DNA of 5,349 nucleotides from Phycisphaerales bacterium (GTDB lineage: Bacteria > Planctomycetota > Phycisphaerae > Phycisphaerales > SM1A02): positions 1 through 5,349 of the forward strand of contig SKZB01000490.1 of the NCBI GenBank assembly GCA_007127615.1, written 5' to 3'. Each line of letters starts with the position of its first letter. Position 1 is the first letter of the stretch. The position numbers and the translations under genes were made by a program. Of the stretch, positions 1 through 5,349 are shown in pieces. Under the pieces are notes generated by a model that had not been told where the DNA came from, did no database searches, and worked only from the letters and a program-made list of their open reading frames with translations.

Positions 1-168
1 CGACGCGAAGGCGGGGGGGAGATCCTGACCGCGCCGAACACGTTGCGGTGATGGCCGTCCGGGTGGCCGGTCGATGAACGAGCGAATCGGGAGCGAACCC
101 CGCGGAGGAAGATCCGTGGGGTCGTTCAAGGGTGGTGATCGTGCGCCATGGACCCGCCCCGAACGGCC
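1..168. other. Left-edge region, no supportable gene
   Basis: This stretch lies downstream of the gap stop codon. Short open frames reach the left edge on both strands: plus-strand frames close at 49-51 and 75-77, and one minus-strand frame opens at a TTG near 139. None carries a recognisable motif, a ribosome binding site or a convincing length. No start of pgk, the gene that commonly follows gap, is visible. An imperfect inverted repeat pairs 97-105 with 114-122. It contains one G-T wobble on the plus strand, which becomes an A-C mismatch on the minus strand, and no T-run follows. It is therefore a poor candidate for a gap terminator. Confidence 0.4.
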
Positions 169-1188
169 TCAGACGTTTCCGTCCTTCTCCGCGAGATGCC
201 GAATCATGTCGAGACACCGATTGGCGTAACCCACTTCGTTGTCGTACCACGCGACGATTTTGAAAAAGCGGTCGTTCAATTCGATGCCCGCGCCGGCGTC
301 GTAGATGGACGAATGGGGATCGCCGATGAAATCGCTGGAGACGACCTGATCTTCGGTGTACGCAAGGACGTTCTGCATCGGGCCTTCCGACGCGGCTTTC
401 ATCGCCGCGCTGATGTCCTTGAGCGAAGTTGATTTCTTCGTGCGGAAGGTCAGGTCGACGCAGGAGACATCCGCCGTCGGCACGCGGAAGCTCATGCCGG
501 TCAGTTTGCCCTTGAGCTCGGGAATGCAGAGTCCGACCGCCTTGGCCGCGCCGGTCGAGGCCGGGATGATGTTCATGTAGGCGTTCCGCCCGCCGCGCCA
601 GTCCTTTCGGCTCGGGCCGTCCTGCGTGGGCTGGGTGGCGGTCACGGCGTGGACGGTCGTCATCAGACCTTCATCGAGACCGAATTCATCGTTGATGACC
701 TTTGCCACCGGCGCGAGGCAGTTCGTCGTGCACGAGGCGTTGGAAATGATCCGATCCTTCGTATCGTACGACTCATGGTTCACTTTGTAGGCGAACGTCG
801 GCACCTGATCGGTGGATTTGGTCGGCGCCGAGATGACCACGCGCTCGGCGCCGGCTTCGAGGTGCTTCTTCGAGCCGTCGTAGTCCGTGAACAGGCCGGT
901 TGATTCGAGAATGTACGCCGCGCCGAGTTCGCCCCAGCCGAGGGCCGCCGGATCACGTTCGCTCCTGCAGACGGTCTTCTTTCCCTCGCAGCAGATGGTT
1001 GCGCCTTCCACGGTGACTTCATGATCAAACCGGCCGTGTACGGTGTCGTACCGCAGCAGGTAGCCGAGCGAATCCGCATCGACGAGATCGTTGATGCCGA
1101 CGATGTCGAATCCGCCGCGACGGACCGCCGCGCGGTACACGAGCCGTCCGATTCGACCGAAACCATTGATGCCGACTGTGATCGCCAT
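169..1188 (-). CDS. gap: Type I glyceraldehyde-3-phosphate dehydrogenase (NAD-dependent, phosphorylating)
   Basis: This cytoplasmic glycolytic enzyme converts glyceraldehyde 3-phosphate, NAD+ and phosphate to 1,3-bisphosphoglycerate, and runs in reverse in gluconeogenesis. The 339 residues match the usual family length. The N-terminal Rossmann domain starts with [10 protein letters not shown] at 6-15. Asp34 in GINDL is the residue expected for NAD+ preference. The catalytic block SNASCTTNC at 149-157 supplies Cys153, and the partner is His180 (TTVHAVTAT). Expected phosphate-binding residues are present: Ser152, Thr154, Thr212, Gly213 and Arg235 (SFRVPT). The loop [12 protein letters not shown] at 190-201 and the C-terminal WYDNEVGY at 314-321 place it with E. 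coli GapA and eukaryotic GapC rather than the Bacillus-like group with LPHKDLRRAR. Small departures from E. coli GapA are Pro187 for Lys and Leu220 for Lys. The ATG start fits the family N-terminus and has a GGAGG upstream. The gene lies 138 bases after lpxD on the same strand and probably has its own promoter. Confidence 0.97.
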   Translation of the reverse strand: MAITVGINGFGRIGRLVYRAAVRRGGFDIVGINDLVDADSLGYLLRYDTVHGRFDHEVTVEGATICCEGKKTVCRSERDPAALGWGELGAAYILESTGLFTDYDGSKKHLEAGAERVVISAPTKSTDQVPTFAYKVNHESYDTKDRIISNASCTTNCLAPVAKVINDEFGLDEGLMTTVHAVTATQPTQDGPSRKDWRGGRNAYMNIIPASTGAAKAVGLCIPELKGKLTGMSFRVPTADVSCVDLTFRTKKSTSLKDISAAMKAASEGPMQNVLAYTEDQVVSSDFIGDPHSSIYDAGAGIELNDRFFKIVAWYDNEVGYANRCLDMIRHLAEKDGNV

Positions 1189-1200
1189 GGCGTGGAAAGT

Positions 1201-1205
1201 CCTCC
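1201..1205 (-). promoter_or_regulatory. Ribosome binding site of gap
   Basis: On the minus strand GGAGG lies 12 bases before the gap ATG. The motif is strong but the spacing is a few bases longer than the usual 5-9. It supports the ATG at 1188, which also begins the conserved [14 protein letters not shown] sequence. It is one of only two Shine-Dalgarno-like sites in the window. Confidence 0.6.
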
Positions 1206-1271
1206 GTGATCGTTATGGGGGGTGAAGGTGGGCCGGTGCGGGCCAGTTCCGGTGGCGGGCGCCGAACCGTC

Positions 1272-1300
1272 ATCCTACGCTGCGATGGTGCGTCCGACAA
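1272..1300 (-). promoter_or_regulatory. Candidate sigma70-type promoter for gap
   Basis: Reading the minus strand, TTGTCG (1295-1300, 4 of 6 to TTGACA) is followed after exactly 17 bases by TAGGAT (1272-1277, 4 of 6 to TATAAT). A start near 1265 would give gap a leader of about 77 bases. The -35 element sits in the loop of a hairpin (1287-1307) that competes with the lpxD terminator-like hairpin. Matches of this quality also occur by chance, so this is a candidate only. Confidence 0.35.
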
Positions 1301-1303
1301 ACG

Positions 1304-1324
1304 CACCCGGCCGCGAGCCGGGTG
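1304..1324 (-). terminator. Terminator-like hairpin after lpxD
   Basis: A perfect 8-bp GC-rich inverted repeat (CACCCGGC at 1304-1311, GCCGGGTG at 1317-1324) encloses a 5-base loop and begins two bases after the lpxD TAG stop. On the minus strand it is followed by CGTTTGTC, a short T-containing tract rather than a proper T-run. Position and stem strength suggest a terminator or mRNA 3'-end stabiliser for lpxD, and separate transcription of gap. The weak T tract keeps intrinsic termination uncertain. Confidence 0.5.
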
Positions 1325-1326
1325 AA

Positions 1327-2427
1327 CTACTCGCCGGCCCGCTCGCCGGCCCGCTCGCCGGCCCGTGGTTCGGTCCGGGTCTTCTCAAGTTCACGTTCGA
1401 GCCGGCGCACGCGCCGGCTCAACTCGTACAAGTCCATCCCCGCCAAGGCGTTGCGCTTGGCGATATCGAGCGGAACCGACGGCGCGCCGCCGATCTTACT
1501 GCCCGCGGGAATGTCGCGGGTCATGGCGGTTCGGGCCATGGCCTGGACGCCGTCGCCGATCTTGAGATGCCCGGTTACGCCGACCTGCCCGCCGAGAACG
1601 ACGTAGTCGCCCACATCGACCGAGCCGGAAATGCCCACGAAGGAGACGAAGAGACAGTGTTTGCCGATACGCGTCCCGTGTCCGATCGAAATCAGATCGG
1701 CGAACTTCGTGCCTTCGCCGATGCGGGTCTCGCCCATCGCGGCCCGTTCGATCGCGCAGCCGCCGCCGAGCTCGACATCGTCCTCGATGACCACGATCCC
1801 GGCCTGGGGGATCTTGTGGTGCGCGCCCTGATGGGTCGCGTAGCCGAAGCCGTCCTGTCCGATGACCGTGCTGGAGTGAAGCGTGACGCGGTTGCCGATG
1901 ACGCACCGGTCGTAGACGGTGACGTTGGGATGGAGGATGCAGTCATCGCCGATGACCGCTTCGGGGCCGATGTACACACCCGGGTAGATTGCGCAGCGAC
2001 GACCGATCTTCGCGTCGTGTTCCACCACCGCAAAGGGGTGGATCGTCGTGCCCTCACCGACGACCGCATCGGGGTGCACGGCGGCCCGGGCGCTGATCGA
2101 TGCATCCTTCCGGTCCGTCAGCTCACCGATCGGAGCCGGGTGGGGCCGGTGGCCGTGCAGCGCGATCATGGCGTTGCGGAAAGCGAAATAGGGATCATCG
2201 GCGACCAGCCGGTTCAAGCCGTCGGGACAGGGGGTCCGGGGCCCAACGAGCACGGCGGCGGCGGCGGTCTCGTCGAGATGACGCGCATATTTCCGGTTCG
2301 CCACAAATGCGACCTCGTCCGGGCCGGCACGGTCGATCGGCGCGCAGCCGACCACCTCAATCGACGCATCGCCGTGCAATGTTGCGCCGATCCGATCGGC
2401 CAGTTCCCTGAGCGTCATCTTTTTCAT
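1327..2427 (-). CDS. lpxD: UDP-3-O-acyl-glucosamine N-acyltransferase LpxD
   Basis: LpxD transfers a 3-hydroxyacyl chain from acyl carrier protein to the 2-amino group of UDP-3-O-acyl-glucosamine, the third step of lipid A synthesis in the cytoplasm. It is a homotrimer in characterised species. Numbering is from the ATG at 2427 (366 residues). The N-terminal uridine-binding domain (1-105) has the expected Phe41 and Tyr47 (VAFVANRKYARHL). Residues 110-312 form a left-handed parallel beta-helix of hexapeptide repeats, including VIGQDGFGYA. The catalytic His250 (ISIGHG) and His287 (VTGHL) are 37 residues apart, like His239 and His276 in E. coli. A helix at 333-350 is followed by a tail ending in three RAGE units. 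The usual TIDRG and IGHN are AIERA and IGHG here. An in-frame TAG at 2440-2442 limits the start to TTG 2433, ATG 2427 or ATG 2418. None has a clear Shine-Dalgarno, and I prefer ATG 2427. The gene diverges from bamA. Confidence 0.95.
   Translation of the reverse strand: MKKMTLRELADRIGATLHGDASIEVVGCAPIDRAGPDEVAFVANRKYARHLDETAAAAVLVGPRTPCPDGLNRLVADDPYFAFRNAMIALHGHRPHPAPIGELTDRKDASISARAAVHPDAVVGEGTTIHPFAVVEHDAKIGRRCAIYPGVYIGPEAVIGDDCILHPNVTVYDRCVIGNRVTLHSSTVIGQDGFGYATHQGAHHKIPQAGIVVIEDDVELGGGCAIERAAMGETRIGEGTKFADLISIGHGTRIGKHCLFVSFVGISGSVDVGDYVVLGGQVGVTGHLKIGDGVQAMARTAMTRDIPAGSKIGGAPSVPLDIAKRNALAGMDLYELSRRVRRLERELEKTRTEPRAGERAGERAGE
1330..1365 (-). repeat. Three perfect 12-bp tandem repeats at the lpxD 3' end
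   Basis: The unit CTCGCCGGCCCG (plus strand) occurs three times without mismatch at 1330-1341, 1342-1353 and 1354-1365, directly against the lpxD stop codon. On the coding strand each unit specifies Arg-Ala-Gly-Glu, giving the last 12 residues of LpxD. The unit length is a multiple of three, so gain or loss of copies by slippage would keep the frame and change only tail length. Each unit contains the palindrome GCCGGC. Confidence 0.95.
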
Positions 2428-2436
2428 GCTCAAGGG

Positions 2437-2465
2437 AAACTAGCCCAGCCGAGCGCGGGGGTCAA
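2437..2465 (-). promoter_or_regulatory. Candidate promoter for lpxD
   Basis: On the minus strand TTGACC (2460-2465, 5 of 6 to TTGACA) precedes TAGTTT (2437-2442, only 3 of 6 to TATAAT) with 17 bases between. The predicted transcription start near 2430 would lie within a few bases of the ATG at 2427, giving an almost leaderless message. This fits the missing Shine-Dalgarno but is not proof. The -10 is poor. Confidence 0.35.
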
Positions 2466-2487
2466 CGCGGCTCCGGCTCCGCCTTGC

Positions 2488-2516
2488 TTGTGAGCCCTTC
2501 CCGCGGCCGGTATCCT
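2488..2516 (+). promoter_or_regulatory. Candidate promoter for bamA
   Basis: TTGTGA (2488-2493, 4 of 6 to TTGACA) is followed after 17 bases by TATCCT (2511-2516, 4 of 6 to TATAAT). The predicted start near 2523 leaves a leader of about five bases before the bamA ATG. The sequence between the -10 and the ATG is pyrimidine-rich with no purine-rich ribosome binding site, so a near-leaderless transcript is consistent. It does not overlap the lpxD candidate; the two diverge about 22 bases apart. Confidence 0.35.
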
Positions 2517-2527
2517 CCCTCCATTCC

Positions 2528-4960
2528 ATGTCCGATGCGACGACCATTCGAACGGCAGGCCGGTTCCCGCGCCATCTTCTTATCGAGGGCGGTTTTCGTG
2601 CCGCGTGGCTGATCGGCCTGGTGCTCTGCGTGCTCGTATGCTCCACCGCGCACGCCCAACCCATCCGCGGAGATCAGGCCGACCTCGTCGATCGCCCCAT
2701 CTCGGACATCGTCGTCGACGGTCTGGAACGGGTCGAGCGGCGACTGGTCGAGAACAACCTTCGCGCGTCCATCGGCGATCCGTACGATCCGGCGGCGGTG
2801 CGGAACGATGTGAATCGGCTGTATCAGCTCGGCCGCTTCTCCCGGGTGACGGCCGAGGCGGAACTGATGAACGACGGCACGGTGCGCGTGATCTACCGGG
2901 TGGAGGAGCAGCAACTGATTGCGGAGATCCAGGTGGTCGGCAACTCGCTGATCTCCGACCAGGAGATTCGCTCGATCGTGCCCCTCTTTCCCGGCGGACC
3001 GCGGGATGACTACCTGATCGAAACCGCGGTTCTGAATATTGAAGACATCTACCGACGCCGCGGGCACTATCTGACTTCGGTGGATATTGACCGGGCTGAA
3101 CTCGAAGAGTCCGGCCTGCTCATCTTCCGTGTGATCGAAGGTCCCCGCACCCGCATTCGCGCGATCGATTTCGAAGGCAACGAGGCCTTCACCAACGATC
3201 AGCTTCAATCCCGGATCGAGACGCGTACCGCGCTCGTCCTGCTCCGTCGGGGCGAGCTTGATGAGGAACGGCTCATCGACGATGTGGCCGCGTTGAATCG
3301 CTACTACCGCGACCGCGGCTTCCTCGCGGTCCGCGTGGACCGGCGGGTCGAACTCAGCCCGGACAGCCGCGAAGCCAAGGTCATCTTTGTCGTGGATGAG
3401 GGTGATCCCTACACACTGCGCTCGGTCCGCGCGGAACAGCGCCGTGACGGCGCTCCGCTGGAGATCTTTACCCCGGAGCAGATCCAGGCCATGATCGAGA
3501 TCAAGCCGGGTGATGTGTACCGGGGGGATCTGATCCGGCGCTCCATCGAGGTGATCGAGGACGCCTACGGCCGGCTCGGCCGGGTGGACGTGCGCATTGA
3601 CCGGGAAGATCTCATGACCGCCGACGGACGGCAGGTCGACCTGCTGCTGGTGATCGATGAAGGCCAGCGCGCGACCACCGGCATGGTCAACATCCAGGGG
3701 AACTTTCTCACGAAGGACAAGGTGATCCGGCGTCAGGTCCGGTTGCAGCCGGGGCGTCCGCTGGATGCAACGGAGATCGTCCGCTCCAACCGGCGGTTGC
3801 GTGATACCCGGCTCTTCAATGACGTGCGGATCACCGTTCAGGAGCCGCGCGATGAGGACGAAGAGGTCCGCGACGTTCTGGTCGAGATCAAGGAACGCAA
3901 CACCGGCTCGCTCGGCTTCGGGTTGGCGGTCGGATCGGACGCGGGCTTGTTCGGTGAGATCTCGTTGTCGCAGGACAACTTCGATATCGCCGACTGGCCC
4001 GAGACGTGGGGTGAGATGTTTCGCGGGCGCGCTTTCCGCGGGGCCGGCCAACGGTTCAACATGACGCTCCGTCCCGGCAACGAGCTCTTTCAGTATTCCG
4101 CCAGCCTCACCGAACCGAACCTCTTCGAAACGGATTACTCGCTTCGGGTGTCCGGGTCGTTTCTCCAGCGTCAGTTCCGACGCTACGACGAAGAGCGGAT
4201 CACCGGCTCGGTGGCCCTCGGTCGGCAGTTCGGCGATGTCTGGAGCGGGCAGATTCGAACCCGATTTGATCGAGTTCGCCTGTCGAGTATCTCCTCCAAT
4301 GCGCCGACCGCGATCTTTGATGACGCCGGGCCGGACCTGCTGACGACCGCCGGCTTGTCCCTGACGCGAACCACGATCACGACGATCAGCCGCCCCGGAC
4401 GCGGTAGTCGTTTTTCCGTCGGTTACGACCGGGTCGGCGCGCTCGGCGGCGATTTTCAGTTCAACCGGGTCACCGGTGACTACACCGTGTTCTTTACGCT
4501 GGACGAGGACTTCCTCGGCCGAAAGTCCACCCTGCGGCTCAACACGGATGTCGGATACATTTTCGGCGGGGACTCGCCGCCGACCTACGAGCGATTCTAC
4601 CGGGGCGGCCGCACGTTCCGCGGCTTCCGATTTCGTGAGATCAGTCCGAAGGGCATTCGCGCGGATAACGACGAGCCCAGCGACGACCCCATCGGCGGGA
4701 CGTGGATGTTCTTCGCCGGAGCGCAGTATGAATTCCCAATTTTCGGCGAGGCGATTACCGGCGTGTTCTTCGTGGACAGCGGCACGGTGACCGACTCCGT
4801 CGGGTTCGACGACTACCGGGTGTCACTCGGAACGGGGCTCCGGCTGTATATCCCGCAGTTCGGCCCCGTGCCGATCGCCTTCGACTTCGCCTTTCCGGTC
4901 ATGAAGCAGGACGAAGACGAGACGCAGGTCCTCAGCTTCAGCGCGGAACTGCCCTTCTGA
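2528..4960 (+). CDS. bamA: Outer membrane protein assembly factor BamA (Omp85 family)
   Basis: BamA is the core of the BAM machine that folds and inserts beta-barrel proteins into the outer membrane. The 810 residues fit the family. A long signal peptide (1-43) has a hydrophobic run at 25-40 and a likely cut after Ala-His-Ala. No lipobox is seen despite Cys34 and Cys38. Five POTRA domains follow at about 57-128, 131-205, 208-292, 294-379 and 383-457. The 16-strand-type barrel runs from 459 to the end. The loop 6 signature is FRGF at 697-700, with Arg698 as the conserved arginine, followed by DDPIGG at 719-724. The protein ends in a beta-signal-like LSFSAELPF with terminal Phe. The barrel entry DIADWPETWG (486-495) and FRGAGQ (503-508) resemble planctomycete BamA from memory. 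No Shine-Dalgarno precedes the ATG, but it yields a sensible signal peptide and the next Met is residue 114. An OmpH/Skp chaperone gene follows on the same strand; lpxD diverges upstream. TamA-like proteins are an alternative family, but five POTRAs favour BamA. Confidence 0.95.
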   Translation: MSDATTIRTAGRFPRHLLIEGGFRAAWLIGLVLCVLVCSTAHAQPIRGDQADLVDRPISDIVVDGLERVERRLVENNLRASIGDPYDPAAVRNDVNRLYQLGRFSRVTAEAELMNDGTVRVIYRVEEQQLIAEIQVVGNSLISDQEIRSIVPLFPGGPRDDYLIETAVLNIEDIYRRRGHYLTSVDIDRAELEESGLLIFRVIEGPRTRIRAIDFEGNEAFTNDQLQSRIETRTALVLLRRGELDEERLIDDVAALNRYYRDRGFLAVRVDRRVELSPDSREAKVIFVVDEGDPYTLRSVRAEQRRDGAPLEIFTPEQIQAMIEIKPGDVYRGDLIRRSIEVIEDAYGRLGRVDVRIDREDLMTADGRQVDLLLVIDEGQRATTGMVNIQGNFLTKDKVIRRQVRLQPGRPLDATEIVRSNRRLRDTRLFNDVRITVQEPRDEDEEVRDVLVEIKERNTGSLGFGLAVGSDAGLFGEISLSQDNFDIADWPETWGEMFRGRAFRGAGQRFNMTLRPGNELFQYSASLTEPNLFETDYSLRVSGSFLQRQFRRYDEERITGSVALGRQFGDVWSGQIRTRFDRVRLSSISSNAPTAIFDDAGPDLLTTAGLSLTRTTITTISRPGRGSRFSVGYDRVGALGGDFQFNRVTGDYTVFFTLDEDFLGRKSTLRLNTDVGYIFGGDSPPTYERFYRGGRTFRGFRFREISPKGIRADNDEPSDDPIGGTWMFFAGAQYEFPIFGEAITGVFFVDSGTVTDSVGFDDYRVSLGTGLRLYIPQFGPVPIAFDFAFPVMKQDEDETQVLSFSAELPF

Positions 4961-4979
4961 CCGCCCCCGACGGTCAGAA
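4955..4979 (+). terminator. Hairpin spanning the bamA stop codon
   Basis: A perfect 9-bp inverted repeat (TTCTGACCG at 4955-4963, CGGTCAGAA at 4971-4979) has a 7-base loop of CCCCCGA, with the TGA stop inside its left arm. No T-run follows, so it is not a standard intrinsic terminator. It could partly attenuate read-through into the downstream chaperone gene or protect the bamA 3' end. Ribosomes terminating at the TGA would block its folding. Confidence 0.35.
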
Positions 4980-5052
4980 TATGGCCATCGAACGGAATGA
5001 TCGAATGACGAATCTGTCTTTCTGATCACGAGAGCAACCGAGCTTCGGCCAC

Positions 5053-5058
5053 TATACT
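5053..5058 (+). promoter_or_regulatory. Possible -10 element upstream of the Skp-like gene
   Basis: TATACT matches TATAAT at 5 of 6 bases and stands out in GC-rich DNA. No acceptable -35 hexamer is found 16-18 bases upstream (the region reads around CGAGAGCA), and no extended -10 TG is present. A start near 5065 would give a leader of about 95 bases. The 199-base gap after bamA makes a separate promoter reasonable, but the evidence is weak. Confidence 0.25.
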
Positions 5059-5118
5059 GGTGGCAATCCTGCGACCGAGCAAGACCAGGGAAACCGATCG
5101 CATCACTTCACGCACGTA

Positions 5119-5140
5119 CCAAGGGCCAGCCAAGGGCCAG
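5119..5140 (+). repeat. 11-bp tandem duplication in the leader of the Skp-like gene
   Basis: CCAAGGGCCAG occurs twice in direct succession, at 5119-5129 and 5130-5140, with no mismatch. It ends 6 bases before the GGAG ribosome binding site. It looks like a recent replication-slippage duplication, and no function is apparent. Confidence 0.9.
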
Positions 5141-5146
5141 GAACCC

Positions 5147-5150
5147 GGAG
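5147..5150 (+). promoter_or_regulatory. Ribosome binding site of the Skp-like gene
   Basis: GGAG lies 9 bases before the ATG at 5160, near the upper end of normal spacing. It supports this start, which also yields a good signal peptide. This contrasts with bamA and lpxD, which lack such a site. Confidence 0.55.
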
Positions 5151-5159
5151 TCACTTCTG

Positions 5160-5349
5160 ATGAAAACGAACTGGACCATCAACGGACCGACGATCCTCAT
5201 GCTGCTCATTCTGATGGCGGCGTTGGGCTACCAGGCGGGAGCCGAGCGGGTCGAGGTGAGAAAGCAGCCCGCCGTGGTCGCCACCATCGACATCACCAAG
5301 GTCATGGAAGGGCTGGAGCAGCGCAGCAATGCCGAAATCAAGCTCGACC
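5160..5349 (+). CDS. OmpH/Skp-family periplasmic chaperone, N-terminal part
   Basis: Only the first 63 codons are in the window and the reading frame runs off the right edge. Residues 1-28 look like a Sec signal peptide: a short polar start, a hydrophobic run at about 11-23 (TILMLLILMAALG) and a likely cut after Ala-Gly-Ala. The mature start contains VATIDITKVMEGLEQRS (40-56), which fits the first beta-strand and following helix of OmpH/Skp proteins. In characterised members this leads into long coiled-coil tentacles that hold unfolded outer-membrane proteins in the periplasm and hand them to BamA. The tentacle region is not in the window. Position downstream of bamA on the same strand matches the common bamA-skp order and supports the call. 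The gap from bamA is 199 bases, longer than in a tight operon. Family assignment is good; I leave the symbol empty because planctomycete OmpH proteins are diverse. Confidence 0.8.
   Translation, partial: MKTNWTINGPTILMLLILMAALGYQAGAERVEVRKQPAVVATIDITKVMEGLEQRSNAEIKLD

Noticed and set aside
97..122. Possible terminator for gap
   Set aside because: The repeat has a wobble on the plus strand and an A-C mismatch on the minus strand where gap is transcribed, and no T-run follows.
1..139. Possible minus-strand gene (such as pgk) starting after gap and leaving the left edge
   Set aside because: The only open frame begins at TTG with no ribosome binding site, and its arginine- and proline-rich translation resembles no known N-terminus. 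Too little sequence is available.
148..432. Short plus-strand frames opposite gap (148-432, 356-580, 649-903)
   Set aside because: All are antisense to conserved gap codons, with no ribosome binding site or domain. They are shadows.
1222..2493. 423-codon open frame on the plus strand opposite lpxD
   Set aside because: It is the complement of lpxD with repetitive GPLAGPLAGP produced by the RAGE repeat, and no family motif. It also runs through the divergent promoter region.
2528..2655. BamA N-terminus as a lipoprotein signal (Cys34, Cys38)
   Set aside because: The residues before each cysteine do not fit a lipobox, and an Ala-His-Ala signal peptidase I site follows at 41-43.
2462..4051. 529-codon open frame on the minus strand opposite bamA
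   Set aside because: It lies fully antisense to a confidently identified BamA, has no recognisable domain, and its His/Asp/Val-rich, low-lysine composition is what the complement of a GC-rich gene gives. Long antisense frames are common at this GC content.
1..5349. Mobile elements, CRISPR arrays, tRNA or rRNA genes
   Set aside because: No transposase-like frame, spaced direct repeats, cloverleaf or conserved rRNA blocks were seen. The only direct repeats are the 12-bp and 11-bp tandems.

Overview
The window is a GC-rich (about 60% or more by eye) bacterial chromosomal segment with four protein genes, all tied to the Gram-negative envelope or central metabolism. I think it comes from a planctomycete, possibly Phycisphaerae-like. 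The reasons are the barrel-entry region of BamA (DIADWPETWG and FRGAGQ blocks), the form of the OmpH/Skp N-terminus and the scarcity of Shine-Dalgarno sites, all compared from memory. No search was run, so this placement is an inference.

Layout from left to right. Positions 1-168 hold no gene I can defend. Positions 169-1188 (minus) encode a complete type I glyceraldehyde-3-phosphate dehydrogenase of the E. coli GapA/eukaryotic GapC type. Positions 1189-1326 are the lpxD-gap spacer. This spacer holds a strong GC hairpin just after the lpxD stop, a second hairpin that competes with it, a plausible sigma70-type promoter and a ribosome binding site for gap. Positions 1327-2427 (minus) encode LpxD, the N-acyltransferase of lipid A synthesis, with a low-complexity RAGE-RAGE-RAGE tail encoded by three perfect 12-bp repeats. 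Positions of about 2428-2527 form a compact divergent promoter region. Positions 2528-4960 (plus) encode a full-length BamA with signal peptide, five POTRA domains and a 16-strand-type barrel. After a 199-base spacer, 5160 to the window end (plus) is the first 63 codons of an OmpH/Skp-family periplasmic chaperone.

Functionally, BamA and Skp belong to outer-membrane protein assembly and LpxD to lipid A synthesis. In many proteobacteria these lie co-directionally as bamA-skp-lpxD. Here the same three genes are neighbours, but lpxD has been placed divergently upstream of bamA and is followed by gap. The presence of all three supports a genuine asymmetric outer membrane with lipid A-like lipid in this organism. 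I found no mobile element, CRISPR array, tRNA or rRNA, and no clearly new multi-gene system. The most unusual signals are in the intergenic DNA and the LpxD C-terminus.
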